Assembly (NCBI RefSeq): GCF_013362815.1
Contig: NZ_JABFVK010000069.1
Span: 22,497-86,496 of the forward strand
DNA: 64,000 bases
Source of the DNA: Hamadaea sp.
GTDB lineage: Bacteria; Actinomycetota; Actinomycetes; Mycobacteriales; Micromonosporaceae
Direction: 5' to 3'
Below, in pieces: positions 49,671 to 57,961 of this stretch. The position numbers and the translations under genes are program-made. The notes beneath the pieces are model-generated. The model was not told the DNA's origin. It saw only the letters and a list, made by a program, of their open reading frames with translations, and did not search any database. The number at the start of each line of letters is the position of its first letter. Within the stretch, counting starts at the first letter, position 1.

Positions 49671-51463
49671 CGCTTCGACCCGGCCCGGGCCGTGGCCTTC
49701 CCGGCCGTCGTCTTCTTAGCCGTCGCCTTCTTGGCGGGAGCCTTCTTCGCGGTAGCGGTGGCGGCCTTCTTCGCCGGCGCCTTCGCGACCGCTTTCTTCG
49801 CGGGAGCCGCCTTCTTCGAGGCCGCCTTGGCTGCGGTCTTGCCGCCGGTCACCTTCTGGAACTCGGCGTAGTAGCCCTCCATGATCTCCCGGAGCCACTT
49901 CCCGATGTCCTGATAGGACTCATACCGGAGGTTCGCCAGGCTGACGCGTACGCTCCATTCGGGTCCGTCGAAGCCGCCGCCGTTGAGCAGGACGACCGAG
50001 CCCTTCTCGGCCAGCCGGAACACCGGGTCCACCGGCTCGAAGTTCTTCCCCAACCAGGTCGCGAACTCAGGGCTGATATAGCGCTCGGCGTAGTTCATCA
50101 AGTCCAGCTCGATGTAGTAGTGCGCCGCGTTCGGATCCTTCGGCAGCTTCACTCCCATGCCCTTGACCAGGGCGTGCAGCCGCCGGGCGATGATCGTCTG
50201 GCAGACCTCCTGATACGCGCCCTGCTCGTCGAGGAGGTCGAAGAGCGCGAACAGACCCATCTGAATCTGCTGCGGCAGCGACAGCCCGGCGGTGTGGTTC
50301 AGCGCCACCTGCCGGGAGTCGGCCACGATGCGGTCGATGAACTTGAGCTTCTCCGGCTCCAGCGTGATCGACGAGTAGCGCTCGTTCAGCTGCGCCTTGC
50401 GCTTGGCCGGCAGCTTGGCCAGCTTGCCCTCGAAGATGTTGTCCCGGTTGACCGCGATGACCCCGAGCCGCCAGCCGGTGCAGCCGAAGTACTTGCTGAA
50501 CGAGTACACCCCGATGGTGTTCTTGGGAACCGTCGACATCAGCGACTCGAAGCCGTCGACGAAGGTGCCGTACACGTCGTCGGTGATGATCGTCAGGCCC
50601 GGGTTCGAGGTTTCCGTGATCCGCTTGATGTGCTCACGGGACTCCTGGGAGAGCGCGACCGACGGCGGGTTCGACGGGTTCACCATGAACAGCGCCTTGA
50701 CCTTCGGGTCGGCCAGCTTGTCCAGCTCACTCGGGTCGTACTGCCAGGTGTGGAAGCCCTCGGAGTCGAATCGGGACGCCTTCAGCTCGACGACGTTGAA
50801 CTGGTAGCGCTCCAGATGCGGGATCTCCAGGTACGGGGTGAAGATCGGCGTCATGATCGCGATCGTGTCGCCCTTGTTCAGCATCCCGTTGATCAGCGCC
50901 GAGTCGAACAGGTAGCACATCGCCGCCGTCCCGCCCTCGACGGCGTACAGGTCGAAGGGCTGCTTGGGCGCCTTCCCGCCGCACATCGCCTTGACGAGGT
51001 ACGCGTGGACGACCTTCTCCATGTGGGTCAGCATCCGGTCCGGCTCCGGATAGTGATCGCCGATCACTCCGTCGGCCAGCTCCCAGGCGTACGCGTCGGG
51101 GTCGAACTTCAGCTTCTTGACGCCATAGTCGAAGCTGCGCTGGAGGAGCGACGCCCCGGGCTCGTTCCGGTTGGACTGCAGGAAGGCCTTGTAACGCTGG
51201 GCGATCCCGGACTTGGCCGGCATGCCGCCGACGCCGTCCCACTCGTCCCAGTCACGCCGGGACTCTTCGATGCCGAACCGGCCGAGGAGGAAGAACGCCT
51301 CCCGGGGCTCGGTCGCGATCCAGTTCGGGTTGCCCCGGCCCGCGTTGAGCATCGTGACCGCTTCGAGCTTCACGTTCTCGTTCGCGAGCTCGATCAGCGA
51401 GTTCTTCAGCTCGAACGGACTGAGCGACTCCAGTCGCTTCTGTTCGGCTCTCGACGTAGCCAT
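49667..51463 (-). CDS. asdA: Aspartate 4-decarboxylase / aspartate aminotransferase with histone-H1-like tail
   Basis: 598 residues; family members are usually ~530-545. The PLP fold is complete: DLYAVEGGTAAMCYLFDSAL, MVNPSNPPSVALS, TIITDDVYGTFVDGF and the PLP-Lys segment SFSKYFGCTGWRLGV. It turns L-aspartate into L-alanine and CO2. The last ~58 residues are a Lys/Ala/Pro tail with repeated AKKA and APAKKA units, like histone H1 or the tail of mycobacterial HupB; I know of no such tail in this enzyme family. It lies between two AspT genes and overlaps one of them by 4 bases. Confidence 0.92.
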   Translation of the reverse strand: MATSRAEQKRLESLSPFELKNSLIELANENVKLEAVTMLNAGRGNPNWIATEPREAFFLLGRFGIEESRRDWDEWDGVGGMPAKSGIAQRYKAFLQSNRNEPGASLLQRSFDYGVKKLKFDPDAYAWELADGVIGDHYPEPDRMLTHMEKVVHAYLVKAMCGGKAPKQPFDLYAVEGGTAAMCYLFDSALINGMLNKGDTIAIMTPIFTPYLEIPHLERYQFNVVELKASRFDSEGFHTWQYDPSELDKLADPKVKALFMVNPSNPPSVALSQESREHIKRITETSNPGLTIITDDVYGTFVDGFESLMSTVPKNTIGVYSFSKYFGCTGWRLGVIAVNRDNIFEGKLAKLPAKRKAQLNERYSSITLEPEKLKFIDRIVADSRQVALNHTAGLSLPQQIQMGLFALFDLLDEQGAYQEVCQTIIARRLHALVKGMGVKLPKDPNAAHYYIELDLMNYAERYISPEFATWLGKNFEPVDPVFRLAEKGSVVLLNGGGFDGPEWSVRVSLANLRYESYQDIGKWLREIMEGYYAEFQKVTGGKTAAKAASKKAAPAKKAVAKAPAKKAATATAKKAPAKKATAKKTTAGKATARAGSKR

Positions 51464-51491
51464 TCCTCTTCCCCCCGCGTGATGTATCTAC

Positions 51492-53189
51492 TTAGGACAA
51501 CAGGGCGACGATGACCGTGCCCCAGATGGTGAGCAAGGTGTTGCCGATCGCGTACGGGACGGTGTAGCCGAGGACCGGCACCCGGCTCTTGGCCGCGTCG
51601 CACACCGCCCCGATCGACGCCGTCGTCGTGAACGTTCCGGCGGTCGAGCCCAGATTCGTGGCGGTGGGCCATTTGTAGATCCACTTGCCGAGGAACAGGG
51701 TCAGGAACATCGGCAGCAGCGTCACCACCAGCCCGGCGAAGAGCAGGCCCAGGCCCTCGCTCTTGACGCCGGAGATGAAATCCGGCCCGGACTGGATGCC
51801 GACGATGCCCACGAACATGCACAGGCCACCGGTGTCCATCAGCCACTCCGCGGCCGGTGGGAACCGGCCGAAGGACGGGTTGCGGGACCGCAGCCAGCCG
51901 AAGATGAGGCCCATGATGAGCGCGCCGCCGCTGGTGGTGAGACCGATGTTCGCTCCCGCGATGGCCACCGTCGGAATACCGATGAGGCCACCGAGGAAGA
52001 TGCCGAGGCCGATGTAGGAATAGTCGGTCTCGTCGCTGGTCCGGTTCGGCTTGCCGATCGCGGGCACCGCCTTCTCGACCAGTTCCTTCGGGCCCTCGAT
52101 GGCGATCTCGTCGCCCTTGTGCAGCACGGTCGTCAGGCCGAACGGGATCTCGACGCCGGCCCGCACGATCTTCTTCACGAAGAGGTTGCGCGCCTCGTCC
52201 TCCTGGGCGAGTTGGGCGAGCGTACGCCCCTCGAACTTCTTGTTCAGCAGGACGACCGAGAGCGTCTCGACGTCGTAGCCGAGCAGTTCGGTGTCGTCGA
52301 CCTCGGTGCCCACCGCGTTCATCTCGCCGTGAATGAAGTCGCTGTGGTTCGCCGTCACCGTGACGACGTCACCCGCTCGCAGCACCGTGTCCGGCGTGGT
52401 GAACGCCAGTTGATCACCCCGCCGATAGCGCTGGAGGTAGATCCGGCGCCCCCGGCTGCGCGCCAGCTCCTCCTCCGCCTGAACGGTGCTGCCGTCCAGC
52501 TCCGAGCCCTCCGAGACCCGGTAGGTCCGGCGGACCACCTGCCGGTACGCCGGCTGGCTGTCGGGGTCCTTGAACGTCCCGAGCTTCTTCTCCAGCTCGG
52601 CACACTCGGCGACCAGGTCCTTCGTGCCCAGCATCCGCGGTGCCAACTGCGACAGGAAGTACGCCGCGGCCGCGGTGCCGAAGAGGTAGCAGACGGCGTA
52701 CCCGACCGGGATCTGGTTGACGAAGGTCTGCTTCTGGTCGTCGGGGATGCTCGACGATCCGTTGATCGCGTCGGTGGCGACACCGATCACCGCCGACTGG
52801 GTCAGTCCGCCCGCCAGCAGACCGGCGCCCCAGCCCGGTCCGTATCCCATGATCTTCGCCATGGCGAAGGCGATGATCAGACCGAAGACACAACCGACGA
52901 CCGCGATCACGAGCTGCGGGATGCCGTCCTTCTTCAAGGCGGCGAAGAACTGCGGCCCGACCCGGTAGCCCAGGGCGAACAGGAAGCCGATGAAGGCCAC
53001 CGTCTTGACCAGGTCGGGGATCTGGATGTCCAGCTGACCGACCAGCACACCGGCGAGCAGCGTACCGGTGACCGAGCCGAGGGTGACACTCTTGATCTTC
53101 AGCCGGCCGATCGTGAAACCCAGGGCAAGGGTCAGGAAGATGGCAAGCTCGGGATGAGCTTGCATCGACTCCTTGAACCAATGCCACAT
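51492..53189 (-). CDS. AspT-type aspartate:alanine exchanger (AAE family), copy 2
   Basis: 565 residues with the same layout as copy 1: membrane helices, two RCK_C domains (about 205-385), membrane helices. It has GLLAGGLTQSAVIGVATDAIN and a second half with GLTTSGGALIMGLIFGWLRSRNP. It is clearly paralogous to but well diverged from copy 1, especially in the RCK_C region. First gene of the three-gene aspartate unit; a 28-base gap leads to the decarboxylase. ATG 53189 is preferred over a TTG three codons earlier. Two exchangers may serve as a heteromer or for different substrates. Confidence 0.88.
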   Translation of the reverse strand: MWHWFKESMQAHPELAIFLTLALGFTIGRLKIKSVTLGSVTGTLLAGVLVGQLDIQIPDLVKTVAFIGFLFALGYRVGPQFFAALKKDGIPQLVIAVVGCVFGLIIAFAMAKIMGYGPGWGAGLLAGGLTQSAVIGVATDAINGSSSIPDDQKQTFVNQIPVGYAVCYLFGTAAAAYFLSQLAPRMLGTKDLVAECAELEKKLGTFKDPDSQPAYRQVVRRTYRVSEGSELDGSTVQAEEELARSRGRRIYLQRYRRGDQLAFTTPDTVLRAGDVVTVTANHSDFIHGEMNAVGTEVDDTELLGYDVETLSVVLLNKKFEGRTLAQLAQEDEARNLFVKKIVRAGVEIPFGLTTVLHKGDEIAIEGPKELVEKAVPAIGKPNRTSDETDYSYIGLGIFLGGLIGIPTVAIAGANIGLTTSGGALIMGLIFGWLRSRNPSFGRFPPAAEWLMDTGGLCMFVGIVGIQSGPDFISGVKSEGLGLLFAGLVVTLLPMFLTLFLGKWIYKWPTATNLGSTAGTFTTTASIGAVCDAAKSRVPVLGYTVPYAIGNTLLTIWGTVIVALLS

Positions 53190-53240
53190 ACCAGGCAAAT
53201 TACGGCAAACGCCCCGACTGGATGAGGCGATTAGAAAAGA

Positions 53241-53999
53241 TCAGTAATCGTCCTCAGCGAGCAGCCGAGGGTCGTCGCAACTGCCGTAGAGCGTCTCGGT
53301 GAACCAACCCGGCGCACTGCGCCGGAACACTCCCGGTTCCATGGAGCCGGCCCCGTCCGGGAGCAATCCATGCAGGTCACCGGGCAGATCGTCGAGGTTG
53401 GTCAGATGGACCAGCTCCGGCTCCGACGGCCAGGCGCCGAGCACCACCAAGCCGGCCACGCCCCGGCGGTCGAGCGCCTCCAACGTCAGCGCCGTGTGGT
53501 TCAGCGTCCCCAGTCCGGCCCGGGCGACCACGATGGCCGGAGCGCCCAGGCTCACGGCGAGGTCGGCGACCGTCCAAGCTCCGCCGCCGGGGATGTCGGC
53601 GATCCGCGGGCCCATCGGGACCAGCAGCCCGCCCGCGCCCTCGACGAGGACCAGGTCGTGCTCGGCCGCCTGCCGTTTGACCTCGTCGACCACGGTGTAG
53701 AGGTCGAGCGGGGTCAGCTGCGCCACCCGGGCCGCCGCGAGCGGAGCGAGCGGATCGGGGTACGACGCCAGCGTCCGGGTGGTGGCCGGAGCCGCCAAGT
53801 GCCGCACCACCTCCTCGTCGGAGACCTCGCCGTACGCGGGATCGACGCCGGTCTGGCCCGGTTTGACGACCGCCACCCGCAGTCCGCTCGCCGTCGCGCA
53901 GGCGGCGATCGCGGCGGTGACGACGGTCTTGCCGACGCCGGTGTCCGTCCCGGTGACGATGACGGCGCCGGTGAGGGGTCCGGTCAAGGGGGTGGTCAT
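53241..53999 (-). CDS. bioD: Dethiobiotin synthetase
   Basis: 252 residues. Walker A is TGTDTGVGKTVVTAAIA near residue 17, with VVKPGQTG and LVLVEGAGGLLVPMG following the BioD pattern. It closes the ureido ring of dethiobiotin from diaminopelargonic acid, CO2 and ATP. The ATG overlaps the bioF stop by 4 bases, so bioF-bioD are coupled. The C-terminus has an extra ~20 residues (FTETLYGSCDDPRLLAEDDY). bioA is not in the window. Confidence 0.94.
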   Translation of the reverse strand: MTTPLTGPLTGAVIVTGTDTGVGKTVVTAAIAACATASGLRVAVVKPGQTGVDPAYGEVSDEEVVRHLAAPATTRTLASYPDPLAPLAAARVAQLTPLDLYTVVDEVKRQAAEHDLVLVEGAGGLLVPMGPRIADIPGGGAWTVADLAVSLGAPAIVVARAGLGTLNHTALTLEALDRRGVAGLVVLGAWPSEPELVHLTNLDDLPGDLHGLLPDGAGSMEPGVFRRSAPGWFTETLYGSCDDPRLLAEDDY

Positions 54000-55108
54000 G
54001 GTGCTGCCTCTACGACTTTCTCCAGCGCTTGCTCGAAGGCCGCCCGGGGCACTCCGACGTTGACCGTCAGGCGCAGCCGGGACACATGGTCCGGTGTGGA
54101 CGGTGGCCGGAAGCACCCTACCGCCACCCCGGAACGCCGGCACGCGGAGGCCCAGCTCGCCGCCTGCTCTGCGGACGGTGCTTCCACGGAGACGACGCCA
54201 CCAGCTGGCAGGCGTACGCGCAAACCGGCGTCGGCCAGCCTGCTGTGTGCGTACAAGCTGCGCGAACGGAGCTCGACCCGCAACTCGGGCGAGGTGACCG
54301 CGATCCTGGTGGCGGCGAGGACCCCGGCCGTGACCGCCGGCGGAAGCGCGGTGTCGAAGATGAACGTGCGCCCGGTGTCGATCAGATGCCGGACCAGCGC
54401 GGACGGTCCGGCGACCAGACCACCCGCGCCACCGAGAGCCTTGGACAGCGTGGCGGTGATCACCACGTCGTCCTCCCCCGCGAGCCCGGCGGTCGAGTCC
54501 TCGACCACCCCGAGACCGTGCGCGTCGTCGACGAGCAGCAGCGCGCCGTGCTCCCGCGCGACCTTGTGCAGGTCGCGGAGCGGGGCGAGGTCGCCGTCGA
54601 CGGAGAAGACGGACTCGGTGAGGACGACGGCGCGTTTGGTGTCGCGCAGCACTTCGGCCAGGTGAGCGGGATCGCCGTGGCGATACGTCACGGTACGCGC
54701 ACCGGACAGCCGGCCCCCGTCGATGAGGCTGGCGTGCACGTGCTCGTCGGCGACCAGAGTCGTCTGCGGCGTGACGAGCGCCCGGACGATGCCGAGATTC
54801 GCCAGATAACCGGACGAGTACACGAGGACTTCGGGCGTGCCGATCCACGCGGCCAGCTGTTTTTCCAACTCGGCGTGCAGATCGGTGGTGCCCCGGACAA
54901 GCCGTGAACCCGTCGCGCCGAGACCGTACGCACCCAGCGCCGCACCAGCCGCGGCGATCACTTCCGGGTGACGGGAGAGCCCGAGGTAGTCGTTGCCCGC
55001 GAGATCCACCACGGGATCGGCGGCCGGACGGGGACGGAGATCACGCCGCAGACCGGCCTTGTCGCGCAGCTCGGCCTTGCGCGCCAGGGTGGCCAGCCAG
55101 TCGGACAC
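53996..55108 (-). CDS. bioF: 8-amino-7-oxononanoate synthase
   Basis: 370 residues. PLP fold type I features are [47 protein letters not shown] and the Lys segment [12 protein letters not shown]. It condenses pimeloyl thioester with alanine in biotin synthesis. GTG start with GGGAAGT upstream. It is the first gene of the bioF-bioD unit and diverges from bioB with 55 bases between starts, where the control region must lie. Confidence 0.95.
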   Translation of the reverse strand: MSDWLATLARKAELRDKAGLRRDLRPRPAADPVVDLAGNDYLGLSRHPEVIAAAGAALGAYGLGATGSRLVRGTTDLHAELEKQLAAWIGTPEVLVYSSGYLANLGIVRALVTPQTTLVADEHVHASLIDGGRLSGARTVTYRHGDPAHLAEVLRDTKRAVVLTESVFSVDGDLAPLRDLHKVAREHGALLLVDDAHGLGVVEDSTAGLAGEDDVVITATLSKALGGAGGLVAGPSALVRHLIDTGRTFIFDTALPPAVTAGVLAATRIAVTSPELRVELRSRSLYAHSRLADAGLRVRLPAGGVVSVEAPSAEQAASWASACRRSGVAVGCFRPPSTPDHVSRLRLTVNVGVPRAAFEQALEKVVEAAP

Positions 55109-55163
55109 TTCCCGGGTCCCCTTCCAGGTGAGCGATGGTTAAGGCACCTTGTAGGGTACGGCC

Positions 55164-56159
55164 ATGACCGACATCCTCGAGTTCGCCCGTGCGCAGGTTC
55201 TCGATCGAGGCGTCGGCCTCGACGAGGTCGCAGTCCTGGAGATCCTGCGGCTGCCGGACGAGCGCATCGCCGACGCCCTGCAGCTCGCGCACGAGGTGCG
55301 CATGCGCTGGTGCGGCCCGGAGGTCGAGGTCGAAGGCATCGTCTCGCTGAAGACGGGCGGCTGCCCGGAAGACTGCCACTTCTGTTCCCAGTCGGGGCTT
55401 TTCTCCTCCCCGGTCCGGGCCGTCTGGCTGGACATCCCGTCGCTGGTCGAGGCGGCCAAGCAGACCGCGGCCACCGGTGCGACGGAGTTCTGCATCGTCG
55501 CGGCCGTCCGCGGCCCCGACGCCCGGTTGATGGCGCAGATGCGCGAAGGCGTGCAGGCGATCAAGGAAGCGGTCGACATCAACGTCGCGGCCAGCCTGGG
55601 CATGCTCACCCAGGAGCAGGTGGACGAGCTGGTGGAGATGGGCGTCCACCGCTACAACCACAACCTGGAGACCTGCCGGACGTACTTCCCGAACGTGGTC
55701 ACCACGCACTCGTGGGAAGAGCGCTGGGGCACCCTCAAAATGGTCCGCGACTCCGGCATGGAGGTCTGCTGCGGCGGCATCCTCGGCCTCGGCGAAACCG
55801 TCGAACAACGCGCGGAGTTCGCGGTCCAGCTCGCCGAGCTCGACCCGCACGAGGTCCCGCTAAACTTCCTCAACCCGCGCCCGGGCACACCCCTGGAAGA
55901 CCAGCCGGTCCTCGACCCCAAGGACGCCTTGCGCGCCATCGCCGCCTTCCGGCTCGCGATGCCGAGGACGATCATCCGGTACGCGGGCGGCCGCGAGATC
56001 ACCCTGGGCGACCTGGGTACGCGCGACGGCCTGCTCGGCGGCGTGAACGCCGTCATCGTCGGCAACTACCTGACGACGCTGGGCCGCCCGGCGACGCAGG
56101 ACCTGGAGCTGCTCGCCGAGCTGAAGATGCCGGTCAAGGCGCTGTCGGCGACCCTATGA
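55164..56159 (+). CDS. bioB: Biotin synthase
   Basis: 331 residues. The radical-SAM motif is [12 protein letters not shown] near residue 70. Further family segments are [37 protein letters not shown] and [14 protein letters not shown]. It inserts sulfur into dethiobiotin. The stop overlaps the start of bsaP (ATGA), so the two are made together. Confidence 0.96.
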   Translation: MTDILEFARAQVLDRGVGLDEVAVLEILRLPDERIADALQLAHEVRMRWCGPEVEVEGIVSLKTGGCPEDCHFCSQSGLFSSPVRAVWLDIPSLVEAAKQTAATGATEFCIVAAVRGPDARLMAQMREGVQAIKEAVDINVAASLGMLTQEQVDELVEMGVHRYNHNLETCRTYFPNVVTTHSWEERWGTLKMVRDSGMEVCCGGILGLGETVEQRAEFAVQLAELDPHEVPLNFLNPRPGTPLEDQPVLDPKDALRAIAAFRLAMPRTIIRYAGGREITLGDLGTRDGLLGGVNAVIVGNYLTTLGRPATQDLELLAELKMPVKALSATL

Positions 56160-56341
56160 GCGGTTTCTGCGGGAGGTGCGGCCGCGCCCTTTCCACCGAG
56201 CCGGCCCATGTCGACTGCGCGGCGGCGCTGGAGTTGGAGCCGCCGCGCTACTGCACCCAGTGCGGCCGGCGGATGAAGGTGCAGGTCGTGCCGACGGGGT
56301 GGTCGGCGACCTGCGTCGAGCACGGTGCCCTCTCCTCTTGA
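56156..56341 (+). CDS. bsaP: Biotin synthase auxiliary protein
   Basis: 61 residues with seven cysteines in [30 protein letters not shown] and WSATCVEHG. This small protein is encoded directly after bioB in many actinobacteria and has been shown in mycobacteria and relatives to be needed for full biotin synthase activity. It overlaps bioB by 4 bases. The spacing of the Cys pairs fits metal or iron-sulfur binding. A degenerate family C palindrome follows. Confidence 0.88.
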   Translation: MSGFCGRCGRALSTEPAHVDCAAALELEPPRYCTQCGRRMKVQVVPTGWSATCVEHGALSS

Positions 56342-56347
56342 CCGCTT

Positions 56348-56383
56348 CATGATCAGCGGAAGTTCGGTGGGGTTGTAGCCCCG
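56348..56383 (+). terminator. Family C inverted repeat copy 2, degenerate
   Basis: The left arm CATGATCAGCGGAAGTT is identical to the copy at 39748, but the right arm has decayed and only a GGGG-TTGTA-(G)CCCC core still pairs. It directly follows bsaP and may still end the bioB-bsaP transcript. Confidence 0.5.
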
Positions 56384-56426
56384 AGCGGCTCTTCCTAACG
56401 CGAGAGTTGCTCACTAGTATCCGCGC

Positions 56427-57323
56427 ATGCCCGTCCCCGACCTGCCCGACGTCGTGCTCTGGTCCGTCCCGGCGTTCATCCTGCTGACCCTGCTCGAAGC
56501 GATCTCGTACCGGCTGCATCCGGACGACGACGAACTCGGGTACGCCGCCAAGGACACCGCCGCCAGCCTGTCCATGGGATTGGGCAGTCTCGGTTTCGAC
56601 CTGCTCTGGGGCATCGTCCCGGCGTTGGCGTACTCGGCGATCCATCTGCTGACCCCGCTCGAGGTGCCCGTCTCCTGGCAGTGGATTCTGGTGTGCCTGC
56701 TGGCCCAGGACTTCTTCTACTACTGGTCGCACCGCAGTCACCACGTGATCCGCGTACTGTGGGCGTCGCACGTCGTGCACCATTCGAGCCGCCGCTTCAA
56801 CCTGTCGACCGCGTTGCGGCAGCCGTGGACCGGATTCACGAGCTGGCTGTTCTATCTGCCGATGATCGCGCTCGGCGTACATCCGGCAGTGCTCGCCTTC
56901 TGCAGCTCCGTCAACCTCGTTTATCAGTTCTGGATTCACACCGAGCGCATCGACAAGCTGCCGCGGCCGTTCGAGTTCGTGCTCAACACGCCGTCGCATC
57001 ATCGCGTACACCACGCTTCGCAGGGTGGCTATCTCGACCGCAACTTCGGCGGCATCCTGATCGTCTGGGACCGGCTGTTCGGCTCGTTCGCCCCGGAGAC
57101 CGAACGACCGGTGTACGGGCTGACCAAGAACATCGAGACCTACAACCCGCTGCGAGTCGCCTTCCACGAGTACGCCGCGATCGGGCGGGATCTGCGGGCA
57201 GCGCGTACCTGGCGAGAGCGCCTCGGGCGGCTGTTCGCCGGGCCGGGCTGGCAGCCGCAACCCGAAGCCGGACCGGGCTGGCAGCCGTCGGCGCCGGCCG
57301 AGTCCGAGGGAGCCGGCAAGTGA
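56427..57323 (+). CDS. Fatty acid hydroxylase / sterol desaturase family membrane protein (AGMO-like)
   Basis: 298 residues with about four membrane helices. The di-iron histidine boxes are present: HRSHHVIRVLWASHVVHHSSRRFN (residues ~105-128) and SHHRVHHASQG (near 190). The length and the WRNPW-like LRQPWTGFTSW segment resemble alkylglycerol monooxygenase-type members more than plant sterol desaturases. It would hydroxylate an aliphatic chain, possibly an ether lipid. The last ~45 residues carry a duplicated PGWQP motif. It overlaps the YhhN gene by 4 bases (GTGA). Confidence 0.85.
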   Translation: MPVPDLPDVVLWSVPAFILLTLLEAISYRLHPDDDELGYAAKDTAASLSMGLGSLGFDLLWGIVPALAYSAIHLLTPLEVPVSWQWILVCLLAQDFFYYWSHRSHHVIRVLWASHVVHHSSRRFNLSTALRQPWTGFTSWLFYLPMIALGVHPAVLAFCSSVNLVYQFWIHTERIDKLPRPFEFVLNTPSHHRVHHASQGGYLDRNFGGILIVWDRLFGSFAPETERPVYGLTKNIETYNPLRVAFHEYAAIGRDLRAARTWRERLGRLFAGPGWQPQPEAGPGWQPSAPAESEGAGK

Positions 57324-57946
57324 TCCTCGTCGTGTACGCCGTCCTCGCGGTGACGCACATCGTAGTCTCCGCCTTCGACGTGACCTGGGCCGAATGGGCC
57401 ACCAAACCGCTGCTCATGCCGCTGCTGGCGCTCTACGTCGGGCTGCGGAAGGGGCCGCGCCTCGTGGTCGCCGCCCTGCTGTTGTCGGCGGCGGGCGACG
57501 TGGCGTTGCAGTTCGCCGAGCCCGACCTCCTCTTCCTCGTCGGCATGGGGTTCTTCGGTGCCGCCCACGTCTGCTACATCGCGTACTTCGTCCGGCACGG
57601 GCGTCGCCGGCTCGGGGTGGTCCCCGTCTATGTGCTGCTCTGGGCCGGTTTGATCGCCTGGTTGTGGCCCGATCTCGGCGCGTTGCAGGTCCCGGTGGCG
57701 GCGTACTCGCTGCTGCTTTTCACGACGGGAGCGACCTCCGCGCGCCTGGGCCTGCGCGCGGGACTGGGCGGGGCGTTCTTCGTCTTGTCCGACACCCTGA
57801 TCGCGGTCGGGCTGGCCGATCACGATCTGCCGGGCCCGGACATCTGGGTGATGGTCACCTACGCGTTAGCGCAGGTACTCCTCGCAACGGCGGTAATCGG
57901 GACGCATCAGTCGCACAAGTTGTCCGCCAAGGACAACGCATCGTAA
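57320..57946 (+). CDS. YhhN family membrane protein (lysoplasmalogenase-like)
   Basis: 208 residues and seven to eight membrane helices. It has KPLLMPLLALYVGL, LLLSAAGDVALQF, FFGAAHVCYIAYFV and VLSDTLIAVGLA, the conserved acidic/His positions of the YhhN/TMEM86 family. TMEM86 proteins hydrolyse the vinyl-ether bond of lysoplasmalogens; bacterial members have shown the same activity. The GTG overlaps the stop of the hydroxylase gene, so both probably act on related lipids. The nitric oxide synthase gene starts 15 bases later. Confidence 0.87.
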   Translation: MILVVYAVLAVTHIVVSAFDVTWAEWATKPLLMPLLALYVGLRKGPRLVVAALLLSAAGDVALQFAEPDLLFLVGMGFFGAAHVCYIAYFVRHGRRRLGVVPVYVLLWAGLIAWLWPDLGALQVPVAAYSLLLFTTGATSARLGLRAGLGGAFFVLSDTLIAVGLADHDLPGPDIWVMVTYALAQVLLATAVIGTHQSHKLSAKDNAS

Positions 57947-57961
57947 CCCTTAAATGACCGG

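Noticed and set aside
55109..55163. BioQ- or BirA-type operator between bioF and bioB
   Set aside because: Regulation here is expected, but the 55-base gap shows no convincing palindrome that I can match to a known biotin operator.
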